Below, in pieces: positions 9,211 through 17,053 of a stretch of DNA of 64,000 nt. The DNA is from Acidobacteriota bacterium. GTDB taxonomy: Bacteria; Acidobacteriota; Terriglobia; Acidiferrales; UBA7541. Where the stretch lies: contig JAKBLM010000019.1 of NCBI GenBank assembly GCA_021832085.1, forward strand, positions 1 to 64,000, given 5' to 3'. The position numbers and the translations under genes were made by a program. Each line of letters opens with the position of its first letter. Positions within the stretch are counted from its first letter, which is position 1. The notes below the pieces were generated by a model. It was not told the origin of the DNA and made no database searches. It saw only the letters and a list, made by a program, of their open reading frames with translations.

Positions 9211-9984
9211 GTGGCTCGAAAGAACTGTCCCGAATGCGGCGGCACCGGCTGGCGCGTCGAAACGGCGAAGGGCGGCGGACGCGTCGCGGTGCCGTGCGCG
9301 TGCACGGCCGGCGACCGCGAGACGCGGGCGCGGAAACAGGCGCGAATCCCTTCTCGTTACGAGCACTGCGATTTCGAGAATTTCGAGGTCGACTACTGCT
9401 GCGAGGGGCCAGACGCACCCAAATGGAACCAGAGCCTGAAACAGGCGCGGACGATCGTCGAGAAGTTCGTGCAGGAATACCCGATCGGTTCCGAGCACGG
9501 GCTGCTGCTGATGGGAACCTGCGGCGTGGGGAAGACGCACCTGGCAGTTTCGGCGCTGAAGGCGCTGATGGCGCGCGGGCACCAGGGACTTTTCTACGAC
9601 TACCGTGAACTGCTGAAACAGATTCAGGCCAGCTACAACCCCGAGAGCCAGACCACCGAAATGGAAGTGCTCGAACCGGTGCTCAAGACCGAAGTGCTGC
9701 TGCTCGACGACCTGGGCGCGAGCAAACCTTCAGCCTGGGCCCTCGAAACCGTCGGGCACATCCTGAATGCGCGGTACAACGACAAGCGGGTCACGCTCGT
9801 CACCACAAACTACCTGGACGGCTCGCGCACGGTCGATGCCGGCCGTCTGGTGATGCGCGAGGACAGCCTGGCCGATCGTATCGGCGAACGCATCCGCTCC
9901 CGCCTCTACGAAATGTGCCGGACCGTCGAAATCGTTGCGCCCGACTTTCGCAAGGACATTCGCCGGGCCCGGACGACAGGCTGA
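9211..9984 (+). CDS. DnaC/IstB-like AAA+ ATPase with zinc-type N-terminus
   Basis: 257 residues from GTG 9211. Four N-terminal cysteines (Cys6, Cys9, Cys29, Cys31) could bind a metal. The AAA+ core has Walker A GTCGVGKT at 102-109, Walker B LLLDDLGAS near 165, and a sensor stretch VTLVTTNYLDG. This is the helicase-loader class (DnaC, DnaI, IstB-like). No transposase lies nearby, so it is not an IstB of an insertion sequence, and a chromosomal role in replication is more likely. An upstream in-frame start (9166) exists; neither has a clear ribosome site, so the N-terminus is uncertain. Confidence 0.82.
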   Translation: MARKNCPECGGTGWRVETAKGGGRVAVPCACTAGDRETRARKQARIPSRYEHCDFENFEVDYCCEGPDAPKWNQSLKQARTIVEKFVQEYPIGSEHGLLLMGTCGVGKTHLAVSALKALMARGHQGLFYDYRELLKQIQASYNPESQTTEMEVLEPVLKTEVLLLDDLGASKPSAWALETVGHILNARYNDKRVTLVTTNYLDGSRTVDAGRLVMREDSLADRIGERIRSRLYEMCRTVEIVAPDFRKDIRRARTTG

Positions 9985-10101
9985 ATTTCCCGCCAGCCCG
10001 GCATCCGCCAGGGCCGCACCGTCACCCCAAATTCGCGTGGCCTTGAAACCTTGAAACTCGGAGACTCATCCGTGTTTCTCAGCAAGACCACGAACTGATG
10101 A

Positions 10102-10121
10102 GCAGCCGACAAGACGGCTGC
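10102..10121. other. Stem-loop between convergent genes
   Basis: GCAGCCG pairs with CGGCTGC around a six-base loop, placed between the DnaC-like gene and the convergent ntrC-like gene. No T-run follows on either side. It could still act as a bidirectional transcript end. Confidence 0.3.
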
Positions 10122-10173
10122 GCCAAGCGGCCTTCCGTAGCGCCTTCAGGACGGCAGCTCGTAGGGACAGGCG

Positions 10174-11562
10174 TCAGGATTCGCCACGGCGGAGGGCGTC
10201 GAGGTCGATACCAAGCTGCTGGCACTTCTTGTAAAGGTGGCTGCGCTCGAGGCCGAGGGCGCGGGCGGTGTTGGTGATGTGGAAATTCTGGCGCTTCAAC
10301 TCGGATTCGATGGCGGAGCGCTCAAAGCTCTCGACGCGCCCGGCTAGTGGGCCCGTACCGAAAACGGCAACGGAAGGCTCACCGGCACCGCCCAGTGCCG
10401 GCAGGGCCGCGCGCACGACTTCCGCGCAGATTTCGCCCTCGCCTGTCGAGAGCAACAGCAAGCGCTCGATCACGTTGCGCAATTCGCGGATGTTGCCCGG
10501 CCAGTCGTAGCGCTGGAGCTGGGCGGTGGCCTCGGCCGAGAGCGAGCGTGGTTTCCAACCGTTCTGCTCGGCAATCTGACGAAGAAAATGGTCGGCGAGC
10601 GCGAGGATGTCGCCCGGGCGCTCGCGGAGCGGGGGCAGGCGCAGCGGGAAGACGTAGATGCGGTGAAACAGGTCCTGGCGAAAGGTCCCCTGGCGCACCA
10701 TCCGCTCCAGGTCCTGGTGCGTGGCCACGACCACGCGCACGTCCACGGGAATCGGGCGGTCGCCGCCCACCCGTTCGATTTCCCCCTCCTCGAGCACGCG
10801 CAGGAGCTTGGCCTGCATGGCGAGAGGCATGTCGCCGATTTCATCGAGGAAGAGCGTGCCACCATCGGCTTGCTCGAATTTGCCGACGCGGCGGCCGGCG
10901 GCGCCTGTGAAAGAGCCTTTTTCGTGACCGAAGAGTTCGGATTCAATCAGCTCGGCGGGAACGGCGGCGCAGTTGAGGGTGACGAACGGGCGGGCGTGGC
11001 GCGGGCTTTTCTCGTGGATGGTGCGGGCGATCAGCTCCTTGCCGGTGCCGCTCTCGCCGAGAATCGCCACGCGGGTTTCGCCAGTGGCGACGCGCTCGAC
11101 CTGTGCCATCACCTGATTCATCACCGGACTTGTCCAGACGAGCTCATGGCGGCCGACGCGCTCGCGCAACTGGCGGTTTTCCTGCTCGAGCCGGCTGATG
11201 CGGAGAGCGTTTTCGACCGTCACTAGGAGCTTTTCGGTGGAAAGCGGTTTTTCGAGAAAGTCGACCGCGCCCAGGCGCGTGGCGCGCACGGCCATCTCGA
11301 CCGTCGCCTGACCGGAGATCATCACGACGGGCGTGTTGAGTCCGAGAGCGTTCAGATCCTCGAGCAACGCAAGCCCGTCCTTGCCGGGCATCACCACGTC
11401 GGAGAGGATCAGGTCGAAACGGCGCTGTTCGATCAGGGTGAGTGCGCGGGCGGCACTTTCGGCGACGGTGGTTTCGAAACCGGCCAAGCGAAAGGCTCGC
11501 GCGAGCGAAGCCAGCGTGTTCGGATCGTCGTCGATGATGAGCAGGTGCGCCTTGGCGCTCAT
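10174..11562 (-). CDS. NtrC-family sigma-54 response regulator
   Basis: 462 residues in the classic three-domain order. The receiver domain (1-120) has acidic Asp11-13 and the phospho-acceptor Asp55 in LSDVVMPG. The AAA+ domain has Walker A GESGTGKE (169-176), GSFTGA (216-221, the Ser variant of the sigma-54-contacting GAFTGA loop) and Walker B LFLDEIGD (237-244). A Fis-type helix-turn-helix lies near the C-terminus (TARALGLERSHLYKKCQQ). Its start overlaps the end of the kinase gene by four bases, so the two form a coupled pair. It should drive sigma-54 promoters; targets are not visible here. Confidence 0.95.
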   Translation of the reverse strand: MSAKAHLLIIDDDPNTLASLARAFRLAGFETTVAESAARALTLIEQRRFDLILSDVVMPGKDGLALLEDLNALGLNTPVVMISGQATVEMAVRATRLGAVDFLEKPLSTEKLLVTVENALRISRLEQENRQLRERVGRHELVWTSPVMNQVMAQVERVATGETRVAILGESGTGKELIARTIHEKSPRHARPFVTLNCAAVPAELIESELFGHEKGSFTGAAGRRVGKFEQADGGTLFLDEIGDMPLAMQAKLLRVLEEGEIERVGGDRPIPVDVRVVVATHQDLERMVRQGTFRQDLFHRIYVFPLRLPPLRERPGDILALADHFLRQIAEQNGWKPRSLSAEATAQLQRYDWPGNIRELRNVIERLLLLSTGEGEICAEVVRAALPALGGAGEPSVAVFGTGPLAGRVESFERSAIESELKRQNFHITNTARALGLERSHLYKKCQQLGIDLDALRRGES

Positions 11563-13376
11563 GCGTTTCTTCCTCCTTCGGCGGCCGTTCCGCGGCCGGC
11601 TTCCCGCCCTCCGGCCGGGAGCAGGACGCGGAAGGTGGTGCCGCGGTCGGGAGCGCTTTCGACCGAGATTTGGCCGCCATGGTCGCTGACGATCGATTGC
11701 ACGACGGCCAGGCCGAGGCCGGTGCCGTGCTGCTTGGTGGTGTAGTAGGGAGTGAAAAGCCGATCGCGTTCCTCGGGGGTGAGGCCGGAGCCGGTGTCGG
11801 AAACCCGCAGCTCGGCGAGGCCGTCGCGGCGTGCGGTGGCCAGGGTGAGCGTGCCGCCCCGGGGCATAGCGTCGAGCGCGTTGAGCACCAGGTTTTCAAC
11901 GGCGCGGCGGAGCAGATGGGGATCGGCCTGAATCGGTTCGAGTTCGGCATCGAGAGACAGCTCGGCCCGGATCGGCGCGCGACCAGGCGCGGTGAACTGC
12001 GCTTCGAACAAGCGAACGACACCGCGCACAAGCTCGTTCAGGTCGAGCGGCTGGCGCTCGGGAGCGGGCATCTTGGCGAAATCGCCAAAGCGATCGAGGA
12101 TCGTTTTCAGGTTGGCGAGTTCGGCAAGCAGCGTGCCGGTGCTTTCGCGGAAGACTTCGTCGAATTGCTCAGGGCTGGACTGGCGGGCGCGCTGGAGATT
12201 TTCGACGGTGATCTGGAGCGGGAAGAGCGGATTTTTCAGCTCGTGGGCCAGGCGCCGAGCCAGTTCGCGCCAGGCGGCGACGCGCTCGGCTTGAAGCAGC
12301 CGCTCGCGTTGCTCGACCAGTTGGGCGGTCATGCGATTGAAACTGCGGGCCAGCTCGCCGACTTCGTCACGCGAAGAAACGTCGACCCGCGTGTCCCAGC
12401 GGCCTGCGGCAACCTGGCGAGCGCCGCCAGCCAATTCGAGCACCGGCCGAGCGACACGCGCGGCCGCCCACCAGCTGAGCGCCAGCCCAAGCAGGACGCT
12501 GGCGGCGCCAACGGCGAGGGCCGTTAGGCGAATGTAGCGAACCAGCAGCACGAGGTCGCGGCGGGAATTGCCGAGCAGCAGAACGGCGAGCAGATGACCA
12601 CGAGGTCCGGAGAGCGGAAGGGTGTAGAAGGTTTCGGCGCTGGTCGGGTCGGCGGTCCAATCGATGGTGGTGGTGACCGGGCGTTTCTGGTGGCGGACCT
12701 GGTCGACGAGCGAGGCGAGCCGCTCGGCGTGGACGATGCTGCTGGAGGGGCTGAGCAGGTTGCCGGGAGAGAAGGCGGGAGTGGTGTTGAGGTAGAGCAG
12801 CGCGTGCATTCCCCTGGGCAGGGCGAGCGAGGCGAGGAACTGCTTGTCGAGACGCTGGCCGCCCACGATGTAGAACTTCTTCCCGCGCAGGGTGACAACG
12901 CCGACGGCGGTCAGCGCGACAGCTTTCCCGTTGGGTAGAGGCCAGAGGTGAAGGAAAGGCTGGCCGGTGGGAGCGCTCAGCGCCCAGTCTTCCTTGTAAC
13001 CGAATCGGGCGGGCCAGGAAGCCGAGGAGATGATCGTGCCGTTGCCCGAAAGCAGGTCGAGAAAATCGAGTTGATGGGAAGCGGCCAGTGGTGTCGCTTC
13101 GTTGACGTAGAGCGAAGCGTCGCCACCGGGCCGGCTGAGGTCGACGACCATCCGGAGCACGGATTCGGTACCCTTGATCGCGGCAACACGCTCGGAAACA
13201 CCTTCGCCTCGGCGCGTGTATTCCTCCTCGAATTGCGCGACGAGCGCGTCCGTGTGGGTACGTTCGACACGTTCGAAGGCACGACGCGTGATCGCCGAAA
13301 CCGACCAGGCAACCGCAACAACCGAAACGGCCACCAGCGCCGCCGAGATCAGAAACAGTTTCAGCCGCAGCCGCAC
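11559..13376 (-). CDS. NtrY-like membrane sensor histidine kinase
   Basis: 605 residues. Two membrane segments (about 7-29 and 281-303) enclose a 250-residue extracytoplasmic sensor region. A HAMP domain follows (about 300-353), then the H-box RRLAHELKNPLFPLQ with the phosphorylated His378, a form characteristic of NtrY-like kinases. The ATPase region contains the N-box ENLVLNALDA and the G-box SDTGSGLTPEE. Its stop overlaps the regulator start (ATGA), and its own start lies directly after the stop of the solute-binding protein gene. That placement suggests the binding protein feeds information to its sensor domain; this is inference. Confidence 0.94.
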   Translation of the reverse strand: MRLRLKLFLISAALVAVSVVAVAWSVSAITRRAFERVERTHTDALVAQFEEEYTRRGEGVSERVAAIKGTESVLRMVVDLSRPGGDASLYVNEATPLAASHQLDFLDLLSGNGTIISSASWPARFGYKEDWALSAPTGQPFLHLWPLPNGKAVALTAVGVVTLRGKKFYIVGGQRLDKQFLASLALPRGMHALLYLNTTPAFSPGNLLSPSSSIVHAERLASLVDQVRHQKRPVTTTIDWTADPTSAETFYTLPLSGPRGHLLAVLLLGNSRRDLVLLVRYIRLTALAVGAASVLLGLALSWWAAARVARPVLELAGGARQVAAGRWDTRVDVSSRDEVGELARSFNRMTAQLVEQRERLLQAERVAAWRELARRLAHELKNPLFPLQITVENLQRARQSSPEQFDEVFRESTGTLLAELANLKTILDRFGDFAKMPAPERQPLDLNELVRGVVRLFEAQFTAPGRAPIRAELSLDAELEPIQADPHLLRRAVENLVLNALDAMPRGGTLTLATARRDGLAELRVSDTGSGLTPEERDRLFTPYYTTKQHGTGLGLAVVQSIVSDHGGQISVESAPDRGTTFRVLLPAGGREAGRGTAAEGGRNA

Positions 13377-14783
13377 TTATTCCGGCTCCTTCCAGACCTG
13401 CGCCAGCCGCCAGCCGCCGGCCAGCGGCACCGGCGATGGCATCCAGTCCTTTACGCGGGAACCCAAGCCATAGATTTCCGGCAGATCGACCAGCGGGATC
13501 AGCCAGTGGGTCGCCAGCAAGGCCTTTTCGGCTGCGTAGAGCCTGTCGGGAGTGGCACTGGCAGGGAGGGTGACGACACCCCTCAAACCGAGCGCGGAAA
13601 CGATCTGTTGCAACGCGCCAGCGGGATCGAGCGACTCAATCGGCTGGCGGACCAGGCGCACGTCGGCCGGCGCAGTGACGACGGCGGCGGGCGGTTGCGG
13701 CTGGAGCTGGAGCCGCAATCCCACCGCACGGGCATCGACGGCGATGCGCGCGGCGAAGCTGGCCAGCAAGGAATCGGAAGCGTCGTAGGCAAGCGAGAGC
13801 TTGGGCAGCGAGGCGTCGGCCGCGGGAGCAGGCACGGCAGGCGTGGCTGGTCCCGGCGATGGCGTGAAGAGAAACGAGTAGCCGGTGAGCCACGAGGGCA
13901 AAATCGCGCGGGCTACTTCCCCCTGTTTCTGCAGGAGCACGTCGCGCAGCGCCGAGCGATCGACCGCGCCGGCCAGCGCCTGGCGGACCGAGGCGTTGGC
14001 CGCCGCCGAACTGCGGCGATCAAAGACCAAGGCCACCAACTGATTGGGCTGGGACGTCCAGACACGAACGTGGCTTTCGTGCGCGCGGTGAACGCGGTCG
14101 GGCGGAATCTGGACGAGGTCGGCGCGGCCGAGTTCAAGGTCGATCCACTGCTCGCGTGAGGCGCGGCCCATCCGAATGACGACGCCATTGAGAAATGGCC
14201 GGCCCTGCCAGGCGGTGTTGTTTGCGACGAGAGTAATGCGATTGTCGGTGAATCGGGTGATGCGAAACGGGCCGGTGCCGATCGGCAGACCGTTCGGACC
14301 GATGCGCAAAATGGAATTTTCCGGGAGCGCGAGTTGCAGCAACAGATCGGGCTCCGGCTGCGGCAGCAGAATGGTGAGCTGCAGGCCGACGGCGCGCAGG
14401 TGCCACAAGGGATGGAGCGGGGTGAGCGCGGCAACCACATCGCCGGCGAGCATCGGCTTGCCGTCTTGGAACTTCACGCCGGGCCGCAGATCAAAGGTCC
14501 AGTCGCGGTAGCCAGGCGCCGCCCGCCAGTGCAAGGCGAGCGAGGGGCTCAGATGACCGCTACTATCGAAACGCACCAGTCGATCGCCTGTGAGAAACAG
14601 CAGTTGGTTGGCCAGTGCCAGCTGGCCGGGCACGGCGGGAAGCTTGGCCGGATCGAGCAAGGCGAGGCGCGCACGCGTTTCGATGTGCAAGGTGCCGCCA
14701 TAACGCGGGCGCGTGGCCGCGGCCAGTTGCCCGGCCAGGAACAGGCTAGCGGCCGCAAGAAAGAGAAATCGTATAGGCCTCAT
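13377..14783 (-). CDS. Orphan family-5 extracellular solute-binding protein
   Basis: 468 residues from ATG 14783 (AGGA five to six bases upstream); an ATG four codons earlier is possible. A signal peptide ends near AAA. The mature part resembles the peptide/nickel-binding SBP_bac_5 family, with RYGGTLHIETR near the N-terminus, the WTFDLRPGVKFQDGKP stretch and the GTGPFRI motif. No ABC permease or ATPase lies nearby. It ends with no gap before the kinase gene, so a sensory role is as likely as transport. Several loops look shortened relative to OppA. Confidence 0.82.
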   Translation of the reverse strand: MRPIRFLFLAAASLFLAGQLAAATRPRYGGTLHIETRARLALLDPAKLPAVPGQLALANQLLFLTGDRLVRFDSSGHLSPSLALHWRAAPGYRDWTFDLRPGVKFQDGKPMLAGDVVAALTPLHPLWHLRAVGLQLTILLPQPEPDLLLQLALPENSILRIGPNGLPIGTGPFRITRFTDNRITLVANNTAWQGRPFLNGVVIRMGRASREQWIDLELGRADLVQIPPDRVHRAHESHVRVWTSQPNQLVALVFDRRSSAAANASVRQALAGAVDRSALRDVLLQKQGEVARAILPSWLTGYSFLFTPSPGPATPAVPAPAADASLPKLSLAYDASDSLLASFAARIAVDARAVGLRLQLQPQPPAAVVTAPADVRLVRQPIESLDPAGALQQIVSALGLRGVVTLPASATPDRLYAAEKALLATHWLIPLVDLPEIYGLGSRVKDWMPSPVPLAGGWRLAQVWKEPE

Positions 14784-15999
14784 AGAGTCCTGCATCGCGA
14801 TCGAGCACGACCGCGTCGGCCGTGCGCCCGTCGGGCGCCGGCGAAAGTCCGATCACCGGGCCGGGAAAGTCGATGGGTTCGCCGATGGCGACGGCATTGC
14901 GGTCGACGATTTCGTAGGCGGCCAGCGAATCGACCACAGTCCAGTCTCCCGGCCGAGTCGCCAGCACCTGCCAGCCGCTGCCGCAGGCGGTCTTGATCCC
15001 GGCGATGTTGCTTCCCCAGCCGTCAATCGTGCCTTCGGATTTGCCGGCGTCATTGTAGAGGTAGGTCTTGCCGTCGGTGGCGGCGGCCAGCAGAACCGGC
15101 TGCGCGTGGTCCTGGTCCACGATCGTTGCCGAATAAAACGGCCGCAACTGGAGCCGTGTGCGGCCGAGCTGGGTCGCGGCGGCGAAATAGTTGCGCTGGG
15201 GAACCAACGACGCCTCGGCGGCCGCCGCTCCCGCCTGGAGAATTGGGAAGAGGGCGGAATGGCCCGGGGCAACATGGCAGCTGAGTGGCAGCCCGCCCCT
15301 GGCCGGCACGAGCGGCATCGAGCAATCAACGCCGGGCAGCGCCGCGTGCAACTGGCTTCCGGGCGGACCGATCCACAGCAGCCCGCGCACGTCGCGCGGC
15401 AAGGGGCGGTCATGAGAAATGTAGGCGCCGGCCTGCCAGTGCCATTGCCCCTGGACCAAGTGGTAGAGCTCCAAGTAGTAGGGTTCGAGGACCCAGAGAA
15501 ACGAAGACTTTTCCCGGGGCGTTTGCCAGAGCAGGAACGACACAAATGGCAAGTGCTGGCGCCAGACGATCTGCCGCTCCAAGCTGACGACAGCGGCATC
15601 ATGCTCGCCCGATTGTGGCGTGAAACGCGGCAGCGGCATGATCACCACACGGCTGGTTTTGCCGCGTTGCATTTGCGCCACCAGCACCAGGTTGCGCCAT
15701 GTCTGGGACAAGGCGACGTCGACCTGGACGTCGCTCCCGGCGACCGTGGCGCTTGCCAAACGTGCGCCGACCGCCCGCAGATCGCGATCCAAGCTCCGGC
15801 GGAGCGCAGCAACCTGGGCGACACCGGCCGAGGAACGGTTGGTGAAAGTGAGATGGAAGGGCAAGCGACGGCCAGTGAAAGCGACGATGCGACGGGCCAG
15901 TTCAGCGGTGGCGCGAGCCGGATTTTGCGCCGAGGCCGTCATGGCACAAAAGCAGAGCAGGAAAATGGCGAAGCCGGCAGTGAGGCGGAAATAGCGCAT
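14746..15999 (-). CDS. Secreted protein of unknown function
   Basis: 417 residues with a clear signal peptide (hydrophobic 6-22, cleavage near TASA-Q). I do not recognise a named domain. Repeated short beta-like units with Gly/Asp turns (DGKTYLYNDAGKSEG, GLSPAPDGRTADAVV) hint at a beta-propeller-like C-terminal half. Its 3' end overlaps the next gene by about 38 bases, so it heads the operon unknown - solute-binding protein - NtrY - NtrC. A possible -10 TATGAT lies about 28 bases upstream on the minus strand. A periplasmic partner of the sensor system is an inference from context only. Confidence 0.72.
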   Translation of the reverse strand: MRYFRLTAGFAIFLLCFCAMTASAQNPARATAELARRIVAFTGRRLPFHLTFTNRSSAGVAQVAALRRSLDRDLRAVGARLASATVAGSDVQVDVALSQTWRNLVLVAQMQRGKTSRVVIMPLPRFTPQSGEHDAAVVSLERQIVWRQHLPFVSFLLWQTPREKSSFLWVLEPYYLELYHLVQGQWHWQAGAYISHDRPLPRDVRGLLWIGPPGSQLHAALPGVDCSMPLVPARGGLPLSCHVAPGHSALFPILQAGAAAAEASLVPQRNYFAAATQLGRTRLQLRPFYSATIVDQDHAQPVLLAAATDGKTYLYNDAGKSEGTIDGWGSNIAGIKTACGSGWQVLATRPGDWTVVDSLAAYEIVDRNAVAIGEPIDFPGPVIGLSPAPDGRTADAVVLDRDAGLYEAYTISLSCGR

Positions 16000-16081
16000 C
16001 GCTGGGAAGTGGTTGCCGGAATTGCATCATAGCATACCGCCTCATCGATTCTTTTCCTGGGTGCTGGATGGAAGGAAGGAA

Positions 16082-16119
16082 CCATCCGCGGCCCGGGCGG
16101 CGGTCCGGGTCGCGGATGG
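16082..16119. repeat. 15-bp stem hairpin
   Basis: CCATCCGCG (16082-16090) pairs with CGCGGATGG (16111-16119), continues through a G-T pair and CCCGG/CCGGG, and closes on an eight-base loop. No T-run follows on either strand. It sits about 85 bases upstream of the leftward secreted-protein gene, so it could fold in that transcript or in an unannotated RNA. Confidence 0.55.
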
Positions 16120-16308
16120 GGCGCGCCGGGGAGAAACGGCGCTAGGGGTCGGCAACAGGCAGCTTCGACGGAGGGGTTGCGAAGCCGCCAGTGTCGTTTG
16201 CGGCGTGGCGGGAACTCAAACCTTCAATCGCACGGCAAAAAACGCCAGCGCGGGGCGCCGCGGCGCGAGCAAAGCGCGCCACATCAGCAGCGAGAGAATC
16301 GTTGCGAA

Positions 16309-16467
16309 TCAAGCGCACGAGCGGTCACTCCCTTCCAGGCGAGACGGACGAACGGCATCGTGCGGCAAGCACAGGAGCAAGGCGCCCATCGAGAGCCGGG
16401 CCAGCAGCCAAGCTGCCGAGAACGAAAGCATCGTTGCCAGTGCGGCACAAGTCAGTGCCGTGCTCAA
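16309..16467 (-). CDS. Possible 52-residue membrane peptide
   Basis: A TTG start at 16467 is preceded by GAGGAGGGGCG. The product would have one hydrophobic segment (about residues 4-34, including AAWLLARLSMGALLLCL) and a polar C-terminal tail with two Arg-rich turns. No homologue is recognised. The only support is the good ribosome site and the membrane-like composition, so the call is speculative. Confidence 0.3.
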   Translation of the reverse strand: MSTALTCAALATMLSFSAAWLLARLSMGALLLCLPHDAVRPSRLEGSDRSCA

Positions 16468-16904
16468 CGCCCCTCCTCAAAGGCCCCGTGCGTGCCGACC
16501 GCCGCGTGGCTTGCGGTCGAGGAAACCGGCCTTGCCGAATTCCCGCCGTTGAACAGCTTTGCGATCACGGCGCCGGCATGCACAGTCGCCTTGCGTTTGC
16601 GTTCGCACTTGGGCAAAGGGCACGTGGAAGGCCAGAATTGATTTCATTGCAAAATAAAGAGTTAGCTGCCCAGAGCGCGCTGGCAATCCGTGTCGGAGAA
16701 TACACACCGTCTAAAAATTGACGCGATTGCCGATCTCGCCGAATCGCCGGCAGGCGGCCTCCACGAAAGTTTCGTTCTGCATCGGCACCGAAAAAATCGC
16801 TGCAAAATTGAGCTGATTGATTTGGTGCTTGACAAAACAGCTGCAAGCCCTGATCTTTGATGCCCCTGTAGCGGCGCTGGACCGACTGCCGGACAGGCCA
16901 CGGG

Positions 16905-16934
16905 TTGACAAACGCGGGAAGGGCTGCGTACCAT
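16905..16934 (+). promoter_or_regulatory. Candidate rpsA promoter
   Basis: TTGACA (16905-16910), 18 bases, TACCAT (16929-16934). Transcription would start near 16941, leaving a leader of about 110 bases before rpsA. A second TTGACA at 16829-16834 has no good -10 partner. Confidence 0.55.
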
Positions 16935-17053
16935 TTTGACCGTGCGGCAAATATGGGGCGCCGTACTCCCTTCCTTGCTCTGAATCCCCGGAGCAGGATT
17001 GTCCGAGGTCCAGCCTCGGCGAAACAGGGTAGCGCCAGGATCGAATAGCTCAG

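Larger units (their letters stand above)
16000..17053. other. 1-kb stretch without a convincing gene
   Basis: This gap separates the divergent leftward secreted-protein operon from rightward rpsA. It contains a strong hairpin (16082-16119), a 12-base palindrome GCGCCGCGGCGC (16255-16266), a small possible leftward membrane peptide (16309-16467) and an rpsA promoter candidate (16905-16934). Longer frames that stay open here have no ribosome sites and overlap each other on both strands. I see no match to tmRNA, RNase P RNA or tRNA. Confidence 0.5.

Noticed and set aside
9211..9984. IstB of an IS21-type insertion sequence
   Set aside because: No transposase, no terminal repeats and no target duplication are visible around it.
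16013..16721. Three overlapping rightward frames of 154-179 codons in the gap before rpsA
   Set aside because: They overlap each other in different frames, have Arg/Ala-rich random composition and no start signals.
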